Shown: positions 17,149 to 25,538, counted from the stretch's first letter. The stretch is DNA of 64,000 bases from Lacrimispora indolis DSM 755 (GCF_000526995.1 NZ_AZUI01000001.1:744001-808000), one strand, 5' to 3'. Numbers and translations are program-made. The notes: generated by a model not told the origin, from the letters alone.

Positions 17149-18339
17149 TTAAAAATCTACCTCTTTATCATAGTAACAACAGGTCAGCAGTTTCTCCATC
17201 TCCGCGGGCGTAATGGTCCTTGGATTGGAGCCGGTGCATGCATCACCTACTGCCAGCTCAGCTACTGACACTAATTTTTCATTGAACTCTGCCTCGTCAA
17301 TGATTCCGCCTTCATAATCCTTAATGCAGGTAGGAATATCCAGCTTTTTGTTCATGTAACGGATCTCTTCAATCAATGCATCGACCAGTTCTTCTTCATT
17401 CCCTCCCTTAAGACCCATGAAGCGGGCAATCTCTGCATAGCGCTTTGTGGCCTCAGGAACCTTGGAATTAAATTTGATTACCTTGGGTAAGTACATGGCG
17501 TTTGCACAGCCATGGACAATATGACCTCCGGAATAAGCGGCCCCTGTCTTATGAGCCATGGAGTGAACAATGCCTAAAAGAGCATTGGAAAATGCCATAC
17601 CAGCCAGACACTGGGCATTATGCATACGGGCGCGGGCTTCCTTGTCCCCGTTGTAGGAATCGATCAAGTCATTATGTATCATCTTGATTGCATGAAGCGC
17701 CAGAGGATCGGTGTAATCACAATGAAGAGTGGATACGTATGCTTCCACCGCATGAGTCATGGCATCCATACCCGTATGGGCAGTCAGCTTCTGAGGCATG
17801 GTCTCGGCCAGATCCGGATCAACGATTGCAATATCCGGTGTGATGTTGAAATCTGCCAGCGGATATTTGATTCCTCTTTTATAATCAGTAATTACGCTGA
17901 ATGCCGTTACTTCGGTAGCAGTACCGGAGGTAGACGGGATCGCGCAGAATCTTGCTTTTGTTCTTAAAGTCGGGAAATTAAAGGGAATGCATAAGTCCTC
18001 AAATGAAGTCTCCGGATACTCATAAAATGCCCACATTGCCTTTGCAGCGTCAATGGGAGAGCCTCCGCCGATGGCAACGATCCAATCCGGTTCAAACTCC
18101 CGCATCATTTCAGCGCCCTTCATCACCGTATCCACACTGGGATCCGGCTCTACGCCTTCAAACAGCTTTACTTCCATTCCGGCTTCCTTTAAGCATGCTT
18201 CCACCCTGTCAAGAAAACCAAAACGTTTCATGGAACCGCCGCCGACCACCACGACCGCCTTTTTGCCTTTTATATTCTTAAGCTCTTCTAAGGCGCCCTT
18301 TCCGTGATATAAGTCTCTCGGTAATGTAAATCTAGCCAT
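17149..18339 (-). CDS. Iron-containing alcohol dehydrogenase
   Basis: A 396-residue group III NAD(P)-dependent alcohol dehydrogenase, cytoplasmic, interconverting an aldehyde and an alcohol. The Rossmann-like N-terminal half has VVVVGGGSMKRFG and the signature AIGGGSPIDAAKAMW (about 91-105). Fe2+ ligands lie in HTGMDAMTHAVEAYVS and MAHKTGAAYSGGHIVHGCANA. AAGGAGGAATA precedes the ATG. LysR and Rex genes lie immediately upstream on the same strand, fitting a fermentative enzyme that disposes of NADH. The substrate (ethanol, butanol or other) cannot be specified. Confidence 0.94.
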   Translation of the reverse strand: MARFTLPRDLYHGKGALEELKNIKGKKAVVVVGGGSMKRFGFLDRVEACLKEAGMEVKLFEGVEPDPSVDTVMKGAEMMREFEPDWIVAIGGGSPIDAAKAMWAFYEYPETSFEDLCIPFNFPTLRTKARFCAIPSTSGTATEVTAFSVITDYKRGIKYPLADFNITPDIAIVDPDLAETMPQKLTAHTGMDAMTHAVEAYVSTLHCDYTDPLALHAIKMIHNDLIDSYNGDKEARARMHNAQCLAGMAFSNALLGIVHSMAHKTGAAYSGGHIVHGCANAMYLPKVIKFNSKVPEATKRYAEIARFMGLKGGNEEELVDALIEEIRYMNKKLDIPTCIKDYEGGIIDEAEFNEKLVSVAELAVGDACTGSNPRTITPAEMEKLLTCCYYDKEVDF

Positions 18340-18386
18340 CGTATATTCCTCCTTATGAATTTCCAGTTCAGTTGTATCTATGCAGT

Positions 18387-18415
18387 ATTGTAGCTCAAAC
18401 AGAAAGGAAATACAA
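18387..18415 (-). promoter_or_regulatory. Probable promoter of the alcohol dehydrogenase gene
   Basis: Minus-strand TTGTAT and TACAAT are 17 bases apart, about 48 bases before the start codon. The minus-10 box is good and the minus-35 weak, consistent with an activated promoter. Confidence 0.45.
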
Positions 18416-18423
18416 AGGTAAAA

Positions 18424-18459
18424 AAATATATATCAGTATATAAATACTGATATATATTT
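18424..18459. terminator. Perfect 16-bp AT-rich inverted repeat after the LysR gene
   Basis: AAATATATATCAGTAT (18424-18439) and ATACTGATATATATTT (18444-18459) are exact reverse complements around ATAA. On the minus strand the repeat ends in a run of T, so it can terminate the rex-lysR transcript 13 bases after its stop. It also lies just upstream of the dehydrogenase promoter and could be an operator. Confidence 0.6.
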
Positions 18460-18471
18460 AACACTCTTATT

Positions 18472-19386
18472 TCAAAAAATACGTTTCACTGCTTCCAGTT
18501 CTTTTAAAAATGCTTTATCCCAGGCTGTGAACGAATATCCCTTTCTGTAGATCAGGGTATCCCGAAATGTTCCGGCCCTTTTCCTGCACTGACGTTCCAC
18601 CAGATGATACCTTGTAAGGATCTCCTCCGGCATTGGAGAAACCCACATATACGTGTGGGGATCCTCCAATAACAGATTAAACTGGCTTCCCCGCTCAAAT
18701 ACGTAAACACGTTTTGCAGACTCCGGAAGTCTTCCCTTCTTTTCCCAGCTCTCACGGCGGCCAATGGTTCCGTCACCATGGGTAATTTCTATATAGGGGA
18801 TCAAATCCTCTGTGGTAATTTCCTTTTTTCCTGCCAGGGGATGATCTGCGGACATGAGAAGCCTTAAGGAGTATTGGAAAACCGGCTCCCACAAAAGGCC
18901 CTTTGCGGCAGCGGCCTGGGCATACTGTCCTTCCAAAGAGGACTGATACCGAATGATACCCAGATTGTATTCACCGGTCTCCACATCCTTTAAAGTATCG
19001 GTGGAATTTGTCTCCCGCAGCCATATATTCATCCCTTCCTCCCGGTCTAAATTTCGGACGAACCGGGAGAATGCAAGGCTTAAATAGCTTGCCCTGGGCA
19101 TGGAAAGAGAGAATTCCACCCCTTTTACCTCATTCGGCTTGTATAAGTGCTCCATTCTCTCGATCTGAACCAGGACATCTCTGGCATGCTCCAGAAAAAT
19201 CCTTCCTCTTGCCGTGGGAACCACGCCCTTGGAAGTCCGTTTAAAAATCGGCGCACCAAGGCTTTCTTCCAGAGTTTTGATAGCCTTGCTTAAATTGGGC
19301 TGGTCCATATAAAGGTTGGCAGCTGCCTGGGTAATGGAACCTGTCTTTTCCACTTCAAGGGCATATTGCAACAATACAGTATTCAA
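18472..19386 (-). CDS. LysR-family transcriptional regulator
   Basis: A 304-residue regulator. The N-terminal winged helix-turn-helix spans about residues 1-60 (GSITQAAANLYMDQPNLSKA, IKTLEESLGAPIFKRTSKG), followed by the linker helix and a periplasmic-binding-like effector domain (about 90-300). Its start is a TTG that overlaps the Rex stop (TTGA), so it is translated only after Rex. The iron alcohol dehydrogenase lies next downstream and is the likely target. The effector is unknown. Confidence 0.92.
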   Translation of the reverse strand: MNTVLLQYALEVEKTGSITQAAANLYMDQPNLSKAIKTLEESLGAPIFKRTSKGVVPTARGRIFLEHARDVLVQIERMEHLYKPNEVKGVEFSLSMPRASYLSLAFSRFVRNLDREEGMNIWLRETNSTDTLKDVETGEYNLGIIRYQSSLEGQYAQAAAAKGLLWEPVFQYSLRLLMSADHPLAGKKEITTEDLIPYIEITHGDGTIGRRESWEKKGRLPESAKRVYVFERGSQFNLLLEDPHTYMWVSPMPEEILTRYHLVERQCRKRAGTFRDTLIYRKGYSFTAWDKAFLKELEAVKRIF

Positions 19387-20072
19387 TCATCTTCCTCCTT
19401 TGCCAACTGCCCGCCTTCCTTGTCCGCCTCATAAAGATATTTGGACAGGGCTGCCAGTGACACGGCCATGTTCTCATTCTGTACCAGTACATGACCCGGT
19501 ACGGCCAGATGGGTGGGAGCGAAATTCCATATAGCCCTCACTCCGCCGGCCACCAGGCGGTTGCATACCTCCTGGGCATATTCCGCGGGAACCGTGATGA
19601 TGCCGATATGAATATTCATCCTCTGACAGAGGTTTTCCAGCTTTTCTATGGGAAAAACCGGCTTTCCGCCTATCTTTGTATTCACTTTTCTTCCATCGGA
19701 ATCAAAAGCCAGGACAATCTCCACACCGTACTGCTCAAATCCTTTGTACGACAGCAGGGCCTTCCCCAGGGAACCCACACCCACCAGGGCCGCCTGGTTG
19801 GTATTATGAAACCCTAAAAACTCCTCCATGTCCCTGATCAAGTCCTTTACCAGATAACCCATTTTAGGTTTTCCGGCTGTTTTGGCCACCATTGCCAGAT
19901 CCTTGCGCACCTGGACTTCATTTAGCCGAAGATCCAATGCAATGGCCGGCGCCGATATGGTCTCTGTTCCTTCCCGGCATTTCCGTTCCAGATAATGATG
20001 ATACATCGGAAGACGTTCCAGGGTCTTCCTGGATATTCCTCCGACCATGTTTTTCTTCTCTTCCATGAGCAT
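19383..20072 (-). CDS. rex: Redox-sensing transcriptional repressor Rex
   Basis: A 229-residue NADH/NAD+-sensing repressor. The N-terminal winged helix (about residues 8-85) includes ISRKTLERLPMYHHYL and LRLNEVQVRKDLA. The Rossmann domain has AALVGVGSLGKALL (about 98-111) for NADH binding, and the C-terminal swapped helix ends the protein. It represses fermentation genes until NADH accumulates. It overlaps lysR and precedes an iron alcohol dehydrogenase, a common Rex target. No clear TTGTTAA-N4-TTAACAA operator was found next to that gene. Two ATGs (20072 and 20066) are possible. Confidence 0.94.
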   Translation of the reverse strand: MLMEEKKNMVGGISRKTLERLPMYHHYLERKCREGTETISAPAIALDLRLNEVQVRKDLAMVAKTAGKPKMGYLVKDLIRDMEEFLGFHNTNQAALVGVGSLGKALLSYKGFEQYGVEIVLAFDSDGRKVNTKIGGKPVFPIEKLENLCQRMNIHIGIITVPAEYAQEVCNRLVAGGVRAIWNFAPTHLAVPGHVLVQNENMAVSLAALSKYLYEADKEGGQLAKEEDD

Positions 20073-20121
20073 GTACCCCTACCTCTTTTTTTAACTGCAG
20101 AATTCCCCATTCTTCTTTATA

Positions 20122-20184
20122 GTCAAGCGGATATTCGCAATCCGCTTCGCTACTTGATTCAGTTAAAATGCATTTGCATTTCAT
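20122..20184. repeat. Dispersed palindromic repeat, family B, copy 2
   Basis: Same core as at 6839-6907: GTCAAGCGGAT, 7-base spacer, ATCCGCTTCGC, ACTTGATTC, then AGTTAAAATG and a TTTCATT end. It fills the gap between the queA stop and the rex start, immediately upstream of rex in the same orientation as copy 1 has to its gene. Confidence 0.75.
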
Positions 20185-20186
20185 TC

Positions 20187-21236
20187 TCAGGACTCTTTTT
20201 CATCATGAAGATCCGTAAGAAACATGGCATCTCCAAAACTAAAGAAACGGTAACGCTCTTTGATCGCCTCTTTATATGCGAAGAGCACATGATCCCGTCC
20301 TGCAAGTGCAGATACCAGCATCACAAGCGTGGACTCAGGCAAGTGGAAATTGGTGATCAGGCAATCCAGGGTTTTAAAACGGTACCCTGGATAAATGAAT
20401 ATCTCCGTCCAGCCGCTTCCTGCCTTTAAGATCCCCTCTTCCGTGGAGGCAGATTCTACCGTACGGCAGCTGGTGGTTCCCACGCAGACGACGCGGCCCC
20501 CATTCCTCTTCGCATCATTGACCTTTTTTGCCTCTTCCTCCTCCACGATATAGAATTCAGAATGCATGTGATGAGCTTCGATCTCATCCACCTTCACCGG
20601 GCGGAAAGTCCCAAGCCCTACATGAAGAGTCACATGAGCGATGGATACTCCCAACTCCTCAATGTCCTTTAACAGTTCTTTTGTGAAATGCAGTCCGGCT
20701 GTAGGAGCGGCCGCCGATCCCTCATGCTTTGCATAAACCGTCTGATAACGGTTCTTGTCCTTAAGCTGATGAGTGATATAAGGCGGCAAAGGCATTTGCC
20801 CCAAACGGTCCAGTATCTCTTCAAAGATCCCTTCATAGGAAAACTGGATGAGCCGGTTCCCTTCTTCTACCACATCAATTACAGTTCCCTTTAACAGGCC
20901 CTCTCCAAAGGAGATCACCGTCCCCACTTTTGCCTTTTTCCCAGGCTTTACAAGGGTCTCCCAAATATCATCTTCTCTTCTCTTTAATAGAAGAATCTCT
21001 ATTTTTGCCTCTGTTCCCTCTTTCACTCCAAACAGCCTGGCAGGAATGACCTTGGTATCATTAATGACCAGACAGTCTCCCTTCCGCAAATAGGAAAGGA
21101 TGTCCCGAAAATGCTTATGTCTGATCTCTCCTGTATGTTTATCCAAAACCAGAAGCCTGGAAGCGGAACGGTCCTCAAGGGGGTCCTGGGCGATCAGCTC
21201 TTCGGGCAGATCAAAATAAAAGTCCCTAACGTTCAT
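20187..21236 (-). CDS. queA: S-adenosylmethionine:tRNA ribosyltransferase-isomerase QueA
   Basis: A 349-residue enzyme transferring the ribosyl part of SAM to preQ1 in tRNA to form epoxyqueuosine. Typical segments are [20 protein letters not shown] near the N-terminus, [17 protein letters not shown] (about 53-69), [26 protein letters not shown] and [20 protein letters not shown]. The ATG at 21236 follows AAAGGAGAG; an upstream in-frame start is not supported. tgt is not adjacent. A hairpin with T-run separates it from the hypothetical gene upstream. Confidence 0.96.
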   Translation of the reverse strand: MNVRDFYFDLPEELIAQDPLEDRSASRLLVLDKHTGEIRHKHFRDILSYLRKGDCLVINDTKVIPARLFGVKEGTEAKIEILLLKRREDDIWETLVKPGKKAKVGTVISFGEGLLKGTVIDVVEEGNRLIQFSYEGIFEEILDRLGQMPLPPYITHQLKDKNRYQTVYAKHEGSAAAPTAGLHFTKELLKDIEELGVSIAHVTLHVGLGTFRPVKVDEIEAHHMHSEFYIVEEEEAKKVNDAKRNGGRVVCVGTTSCRTVESASTEEGILKAGSGWTEIFIYPGYRFKTLDCLITNFHLPESTLVMLVSALAGRDHVLFAYKEAIKERYRFFSFGDAMFLTDLHDEKES

Positions 21237-21259
21237 AAAGTAACTCTCCTTTGCCAAAA

Positions 21260-21293
21260 ATGCTCCTCTGCAGGGTGCTACGCAGAGAAGCAT
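21260..21293 (-). terminator. Terminator of the membrane-anchored hypothetical gene
   Basis: Minus strand ATGCTTCTCTGC pairs with GCAGAGGAGCAT (one G-U, 10-base loop), followed by TTTTT. It lies 6 bases after the stop codon at 21299 and ahead of the queA ribosome site. Confidence 0.65.
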
Positions 21294-21298
21294 CTGTT

Positions 21299-22051
21299 TT
21301 ACGTATTGTTTGATGGGCTGGTGCTTAAATCCGTTGTCTCCTCCTCCGGCTCTTCCTTCTCGTCCATGAGAGTGTGGTAGACTGCCAAAAGATTTTCGTC
21401 AGATTTTAAGGCTTTCTCAAGACCGTCATTTACCTCTTTTGCTTGCCCTTGCACGGCCTCAGACTGGTTTGCCTTCTTCATAAATTCAGACTGTTCCGGG
21501 CTGATATCCGCCACCAGATAACAGCTTCCATCTGCTGCTGTTTTTGCATAGCATACAACCATGCTGGGCGCCAGGGTTTCCGCCTGACGGAATTTGATAT
21601 CAAACCTGGCATAAACCACGTAATCACCGTCGTCCACGCCGGGCGCCGTATAGCACACCAGGTTTTCAAAGCTCTGGTAAAATTTCACTTCTTCTTCCAT
21701 TCTGACGCTCTGTTCATTTAGGATCTCTTCAGAACTGGTATTGCCATATACCGTTGAAAGTGCCTCTAAATCGCAGGTCTTTCTGGCTTTGAAATAAGCT
21801 TCCATGAGATCATGAATTGCCGGTATGGTTTCTTCCTGCAGCGTGATCTCCTTCTCTTCAGGCTCCGCCGCCGTGCTTTCGGTCGCCTCAGCTGATACAT
21901 GATCCGAATCATTTCCTGCCTGTTCAGGCTCATCCAAAATAACAACGGCAAAAATCAATATGATTACCGCCAAGGGAATGGCCAGAATTTTCAGAAGCCT
22001 TCTGGTCTCTTCCTTTGAACTCTTCTTCCATTTTTCGATTAAATCTTTCAT
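21299..22051 (-). CDS. Membrane-anchored hypothetical protein with NTF2-like outer domain
   Basis: A 250-residue protein of unknown function. Residues 1-19 are charged and cytoplasmic, 20-40 ([20 protein letters not shown]) form one membrane segment, and 45-70 are an acidic Ser/Thr/Glu linker. Residues about 75-195 look like a SnoaL/NTF2-type alpha-beta domain ([49 protein letters not shown]). The C-terminal tail is acidic and low in complexity. Similar anchored proteins occur in many Lachnospiraceae without known role. It is divergent from the tRNA-Arg gene and transcribed toward queA. Confidence 0.75.
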   Translation of the reverse strand: MKDLIEKWKKSSKEETRRLLKILAIPLAVIILIFAVVILDEPEQAGNDSDHVSAEATESTAAEPEEKEITLQEETIPAIHDLMEAYFKARKTCDLEALSTVYGNTSSEEILNEQSVRMEEEVKFYQSFENLVCYTAPGVDDGDYVVYARFDIKFRQAETLAPSMVVCYAKTAADGSCYLVADISPEQSEFMKKANQSEAVQGQAKEVNDGLEKALKSDENLLAVYHTLMDEKEEPEEETTDLSTSPSNNT

Positions 22052-22125
22052 ATGGGCTTGACCTCCTGGAGAATCAATCTCCTTTCCATTCTAACAAAAA
22101 AACCGATAAAAATCAACAAATACTA

Positions 22126-22154
22126 TTGCGCTTTAAAAGAATCTATAGTAGAAT
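22126..22154 (+). promoter_or_regulatory. Promoter of the tRNA-Arg gene
   Basis: TTGCGC (22126-22131) and TAGAAT (22149-22154) with a 17-base spacer, ending 9 bases before the mature tRNA. Confidence 0.65.
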
Positions 22155-22163
22155 ATAAAAGAT

Positions 22164-22235
22164 GCATCTGTAGCTCAGTGGATAGAGCAGTGGCCTCCGG
22201 AGCCGCGTGCGTAGGTTCGATTCCTATCAGATGCA
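22164..22235 (+). tRNA. tRNA-Arg (anticodon CCG)
   Basis: Acceptor arms GCATCTG/CAGATGC pair fully. The D arm is GCTCAGTGGATAGAGC, the anticodon arm GTGGC-CTCCGGA-GCCGC gives anticodon CCG, and the T arm carries GGTTCGATTCC. CCA is not encoded, and a run of seven T follows. It marks the left end of a gene-poor accessory stretch, as expected for an integration hot spot. Confidence 0.95.
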
Positions 22236-22271
22236 CTCTTTTTTTGTCTGTTTTTGCATCTCTAAAAAGCC

Positions 22272-22575
22272 TTATTTTATAAGGATTTTCTCGTATTTAT
22301 CAGCCCTTTGCTGAGCCTCCCATTCCAAAGCTTCACCAATTCTCATTCCATAAGCCGGTAATCATGATTGCACTGTTCTCATCCAAAATTCCGAATCGTT
22401 CCGGGAAGATGTGGTTTCCGCTTTTACAGTATATTTTGCCCTGTCCTCATTTTATTCCTTAATTATACGCTTAAGCTCTTGTTCACTTAATCATCAAGCT
22501 CCTGTTCTGCATCACAGCTATTAAGGCAGGCTGCTCAGATAATTCAACTTCAAGATCGTGATCACTCCATTTTAC
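22272..22575 (-). pseudogene. Decayed gene remnant beside tRNA-Arg
   Basis: Minus-strand translation gives protein-like segments scattered over frames and broken by stops: WSDHDLEVELSEQPALIAVM at the 5' side, AKYTVKAETTSSRNDSEFW in the middle, DENSAIMIT in another frame, and GMRIGEALEWEAQQRADKYE near the end at 22275-22350 before a TAA. This pattern fits an old frameshifted coding sequence. The family was not recognised. Confidence 0.5.
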
Positions 22576-22700
22576 AGACTCTCAATCACCAGTATTTTGT
22601 TTTAATCAATAGCAGCTATAAGAACTAAATAAAGGCACTGGATTCTCCAATGCCCTGTTTACCACTTTAAAATTAGTATTTATTCCTTGATCAAATTTTG

Positions 22701-22958
22701 TTATTTCAAAATGTATCTATCCCCAAAGCCCTTTTTCTCAATAACGCCTTTAAGTCCTTTAGAACTCTTGATGGAATACCTATTACCCTTTGAAAAGAAT
22801 CCGGATATATCTTCTAACTCAAAGTTTTCGCCGAAAAAATTCTTTGTTATCAGTTTTCCAGTAAATGTTTCCGTCAATTCTCCCAAATCTTCATCGATAA
22901 ATCCATTTTCCCGGTAAAGATGTGTTTTTGCTCCTTTTGATTTAAAATAAAATTCCAC
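22701..22958 (-). CDS. Small hypothetical protein, 85 residues
   Basis: Starts with GTG at 22958, with GGGAGGAAG about 10 bases upstream, which is good support for translation. The protein is basic and rich in Gly, Phe and Lys, with no signal peptide or membrane segment. Phe-rich turns recur (NFFGENFELEDISGFFSKGN, KGLKGVIEKKGFGDRYILK), suggesting a small beta-rich fold. No family was recognised. It lies alone in the accessory stretch after tRNA-Arg, so it may be the remaining part of a mobile or toxin-immunity module, but nothing in the sequence proves this. Confidence 0.55.
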   Translation of the reverse strand: MEFYFKSKGAKTHLYRENGFIDEDLGELTETFTGKLITKNFFGENFELEDISGFFSKGNRYSIKSSKGLKGVIEKKGFGDRYILK

Positions 22959-23255
22959 TATACTCTTCCTCCCTGGTAAATCATATTATTTATTCTTGTA
23001 ATTTCATTAAAAATCAAAAAAACTCCAGCATTATGTTTTGCTTCACTTTTCACCTTCGCTCTTTCAGGGGAACGAAGCATAAAAAATAAACCATAACCGA
23101 TTCAACAATTGGAAACCTGGTTTTTTTTCTGCTCATGCTGACAAACTTTGTTCTGCCTCACAATTCAGCTTCCCATAAAAACAGCCATTATATTCCCAGG
23201 AAGTAAAATCCATGCGTATCCCTTGATCTTTTGATAAGTAACTATGGAGTTCCGT
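22959..23255. other. AT-rich intergenic stretch with one possible 26-codon fragment
   Basis: No convincing gene. On the minus strand an ATG at 23213 opens a 26-codon frame (start MDFTSWEYNGCFYGKLN, stop at 23133) preceded by AAGGGAT, 42 bases after the short gene that ends at 23256. It may be a peptide or the head of a truncated gene. The rest shows no structure that I can name. Confidence 0.35.
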
Positions 23256-23426
23256 CTATTCAAATCTGCTCAAATACTTTATCAAATGGTAATGGCTTGT
23301 CCCATCATCAAATAATACTTTACAGAGATTATATTCATCTCCATACCTTTCCACAATGATTCCTGTCTTCATATAATCTTTACTCAGTTCATTGTATTTA
23401 TAAATTATTCTGTCTCCAACACTCAC
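23256..23426 (-). CDS. Small hypothetical protein, 56 residues, translationally coupled
   Basis: A GTG start at 23426 overlaps the stop of the preceding 52-codon gene (GTGA), so the pair is probably translated in series. The product (start MSVGDRIIYKYNELSKDY, end HYHLIKYLSRFE) is a compact charged protein whose pattern GDRIIYKYN, TGIIVERYGDEYNLCKVLFD resembles small SH3-like beta barrels that bind nucleic acid. The family was not recognised. Too short for most gene finders. The overlap and even codon use argue it is real. Confidence 0.5.
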   Translation of the reverse strand: MSVGDRIIYKYNELSKDYMKTGIIVERYGDEYNLCKVLFDDGTSHYHLIKYLSRFE

Positions 23427-23581
23427 AATACCCCTTCTTTCTTCAATATCTGCTTCACTGTTTTATTATCCAGGCAAAACACTGCTGCCACTCTCTTAAT
23501 GTCATTGAATCGCTCATACTCCTTTCTAATATCCTCATCGGTAAATACACAATTCACTGGCTCATTCATATACTCTTCCAT
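23423..23581 (-). CDS. Small hypothetical protein, 52 residues, possible helix-turn-helix
   Basis: ATG at 23581 with TTAGGAGAA seven bases upstream. The product is mostly helical (DEDIRKEYERFNDIKRVAAV, then FCLDNKTVKQILKKEGVL). The second part reads like a helix-turn-helix, with Val-Ala-Ala before a turn and a recognition-like helix after Asn-Lys, as found in homeodomain-like HTH of resolvases and phage regulators. It overlaps the 56-residue gene by 4 bases. The function is unknown and a DNA-binding role is only inferred. Confidence 0.5.
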   Translation of the reverse strand: MEEYMNEPVNCVFTDEDIRKEYERFNDIKRVAAVFCLDNKTVKQILKKEGVL

Positions 23582-23599
23582 TATTTCTCCTAAAAACAG

Positions 23600-23796
23600 T
23601 TATTTTCTATACGGCCTTATTTCTATACCGGCCAACGGTCCACGTCAATAGTAAGTCCTGCCATATGCAATACCAGTATTACATATTTCATTAAAAGCAG
23701 CGAATGGTTTGATGGAACCGGTGGCAGCTGCAGCTATTGCTTTATTGGATTCTTAAACTCCTAACATGTGCTTACTATTGCCATCTCTTTCCATCA
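23600..23796 (-). pseudogene. Decayed 3' end of an unidentified gene
   Basis: One minus-strand frame reads LMERDGNSKHMLGV, stop, SNKAIAAAATGSIKPFAAFN, EICNTGIAYGRTYY, stop, RGPLAGIEIRPYRK, stop. The residue flow is protein-like across two in-frame stops, indicating a dead C-terminal fragment. The GPLAGIEIRPYRK end recalls toxin-tail or secreted-protein modules, but the family is not identified. Confidence 0.45.
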
Positions 23797-23803
23797 GCCC
23801 TGC

Positions 23804-24667
23804 TTATAACATCTGTTTTACAAATTTTAAAATATTAATCGTTTCCTCAGCTGCTTCCTGATTTGCTTGCCGCTGCCAAAAGACCATAAACATAAGCTCA
23901 ATGCACTGCATCATGAAAGGCAATGCTTTTTTCTCATTTTCTTCTAACACATTAATACTTTCATATCCGCTAAGAAAATGGCTGACAAATGTAAGCCACT
24001 TATCCTTTATTTCCGCAAGGTCTTTCTGACCTGATAACTGCCCCAGCAGGAAATAAGCTATGTCAAACAAGCGGGCATCCTGTTTACCCAGGTCAAAATC
24101 CAGTACACCGGTCAACGTTGTGCCTTCAAACAGCAAATTGCCATAATGCAGATCCCGGTGAATCTGCTGCTTTGGCAGCAGGGGGTAAATTCTGCAAAGT
24201 TCTTCTATTGGCTTAGACCACTCTTCTTGTGTCAGCAAATTGCCGGCAGAAAGTCCATTGCTGATCCAGCCTCGCAGCTCCTCATCAAAAGGAGGCCTAT
24301 CAATCTGTATATGGGTTATTGTCATAAGTGCACAGTGGATTTTTGCAATAATAATGCCGGTTTGGTAAGCAATGGCTGCATAGTCTTGCTGAAATACCTC
24401 TCTTACATGACTGCCTTCCAGCTTCTCCATCAACAGATAACAGCCCTCTTGTGTCGCCACATAATCCCTGCCATCCTTTGTCGGCAGAATATGTGGTACC
24501 GGAACCCCATCTGCACGTAATGCTGCGGAAAGCCTTATATTACTATGTACATTGTCATCTGCTTTCACCAGCTTTAAGATATACTTTCCCTCCACTTCCC
24601 AGGTTGTTGGTGTAGTGGCAACTGGCTCTCCTTTAATATCCCAATATGTTTTAATATCTAATGGCAT
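23804..24667 (-). CDS. Aminoglycoside phosphotransferase-family kinase
   Basis: A 287-residue APH/choline-kinase-fold phosphotransferase. Visible are the nucleotide-binding Lys in GKYILKLVKADD, the catalytic loop IHRDLHYGNLLF and the metal-binding GVLDFDLGKQDARLFDIAYF. The ATG at 24667 follows AAGGA with 9-base spacing; an in-frame ATG at 24763 would add 32 residues without a good ribosome site. Such kinases phosphorylate aminoglycosides, homoserine, choline or sugars, and substrate cannot be deduced. It sits alone among gene remnants after tRNA-Arg, consistent with horizontally acquired cargo. Confidence 0.8.
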   Translation of the reverse strand: MPLDIKTYWDIKGEPVATTPTTWEVEGKYILKLVKADDNVHSNIRLSAALRADGVPVPHILPTKDGRDYVATQEGCYLLMEKLEGSHVREVFQQDYAAIAYQTGIIIAKIHCALMTITHIQIDRPPFDEELRGWISNGLSAGNLLTQEEWSKPIEELCRIYPLLPKQQIHRDLHYGNLLFEGTTLTGVLDFDLGKQDARLFDIAYFLLGQLSGQKDLAEIKDKWLTFVSHFLSGYESINVLEENEKKALPFMMQCIELMFMVFWQRQANQEAAEETINILKFVKQML

Positions 24668-24880
24668 AGTTATATTCCTTTTCAGTTTCCCAATAATTTC
24701 TTTCACACACTGCAAGGCAGACTTAACCTTACCGATCGCCGTATATTCAACTCTTTTACTCATTTTGCTATGCCTTCATTATACTATTTTACCAACGCAA
24801 AAGCCACCAGATTTTCATAATCCGATAGATCTAATCATTCCTTATCATATTGATTATTTATTCTCATATTCATTTATTTT

Positions 24881-25132
24881 TTATTGCACAAGCAAATCCG
24901 CTGATCCGCATTTTAGGCTTTTCTGTTCATATCGCTCATCATTCTGAATCCTTTCCAGCATTTTCCTGAACCATGTGTTAAGCTCTTTTTTCAAAATCAG
25001 ATAATCCTTATCTCCCGTACTATTGTCAAAATTCCTTTTCTAAAATTTTTTCAAATTGTCTCGACCAAATCCGAAATTTTCCCGCATGTCGGCGTTGCTT
25101 AATACAAATTTTCTATTGTAAGTTCTCCACAT
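24881..25132 (-). pseudogene. Gene fragment broken by one in-frame stop
   Basis: From the ATG at 25132 a frame reads MWRTYNRKFVLSNADMREN and FGFGRDNLKKF, then TAG, then continues in the same frame with DNSTGDKDYLILKKELNTWF and RKMLERIQNDERYEQKS to a TAA at 24881. The 84-codon block is coding-like on both sides of the stop. The family is not recognised. It is either a nonsense-mutated small gene or a surviving fragment. Confidence 0.5.
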
Positions 25133-25149
25133 TCTTAAATTCTGTATAC

Positions 25150-25174
25150 AAAAAGAGCCGGCAACAGCCGACTC
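25150..25174 (-). terminator. Rho-independent terminator
   Basis: Minus strand GAGTCGGC pairs with GCCGGCTC (one mismatch, 4-base loop), followed by TTTTTG. The nearest upstream gene on that strand is the LysM-GH18 gene, 365 bases away. Confidence 0.6.
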
Positions 25175-25538
25175 AATGAATTTTTTACTTGAATTTCAAA
25201 TGTAATTTGTACAATGTAAGTGTATGATAATAACGAGGACAATTCCCTTAATTAAGCCATACGTTTTTTATTATGACTGTAAATAAAAACATCATTGCCA
25301 ATTACCTGATTGCTGCATATTCTTTGGCTCAGCGTACGTTGCGGCATAAAGTATCATAATATTTAACTCTATATAAATCAAACTAAATGTATTTGTCTAT
25401 TTAAGGAGATAAGATGAAGTACTGAGTCATGGATAACTTTCTGACGGAAACTTATCATTGCTATACAATTATAAAATACTCATTACAGCGCAGCAGTTTG
25501 ATCATTCATGGTTCCTAAAATGTTAATGAAAAGTGTAT
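25175..25538. other. AT-rich non-coding stretch
   Basis: Between the LysM-GH18 stop and the terminator at 25150. Neither strand holds a frame with a ribosome site or protein-like sequence. It could be a long 3' untranslated region. Confidence 0.4.

Noticed and set aside
18340..18471. Rex operator in front of the iron alcohol dehydrogenase
   Set aside because: I looked for TTGTTAA-N4-TTAACAA or near matches and found none; the strong inverted repeat there has a different sequence.
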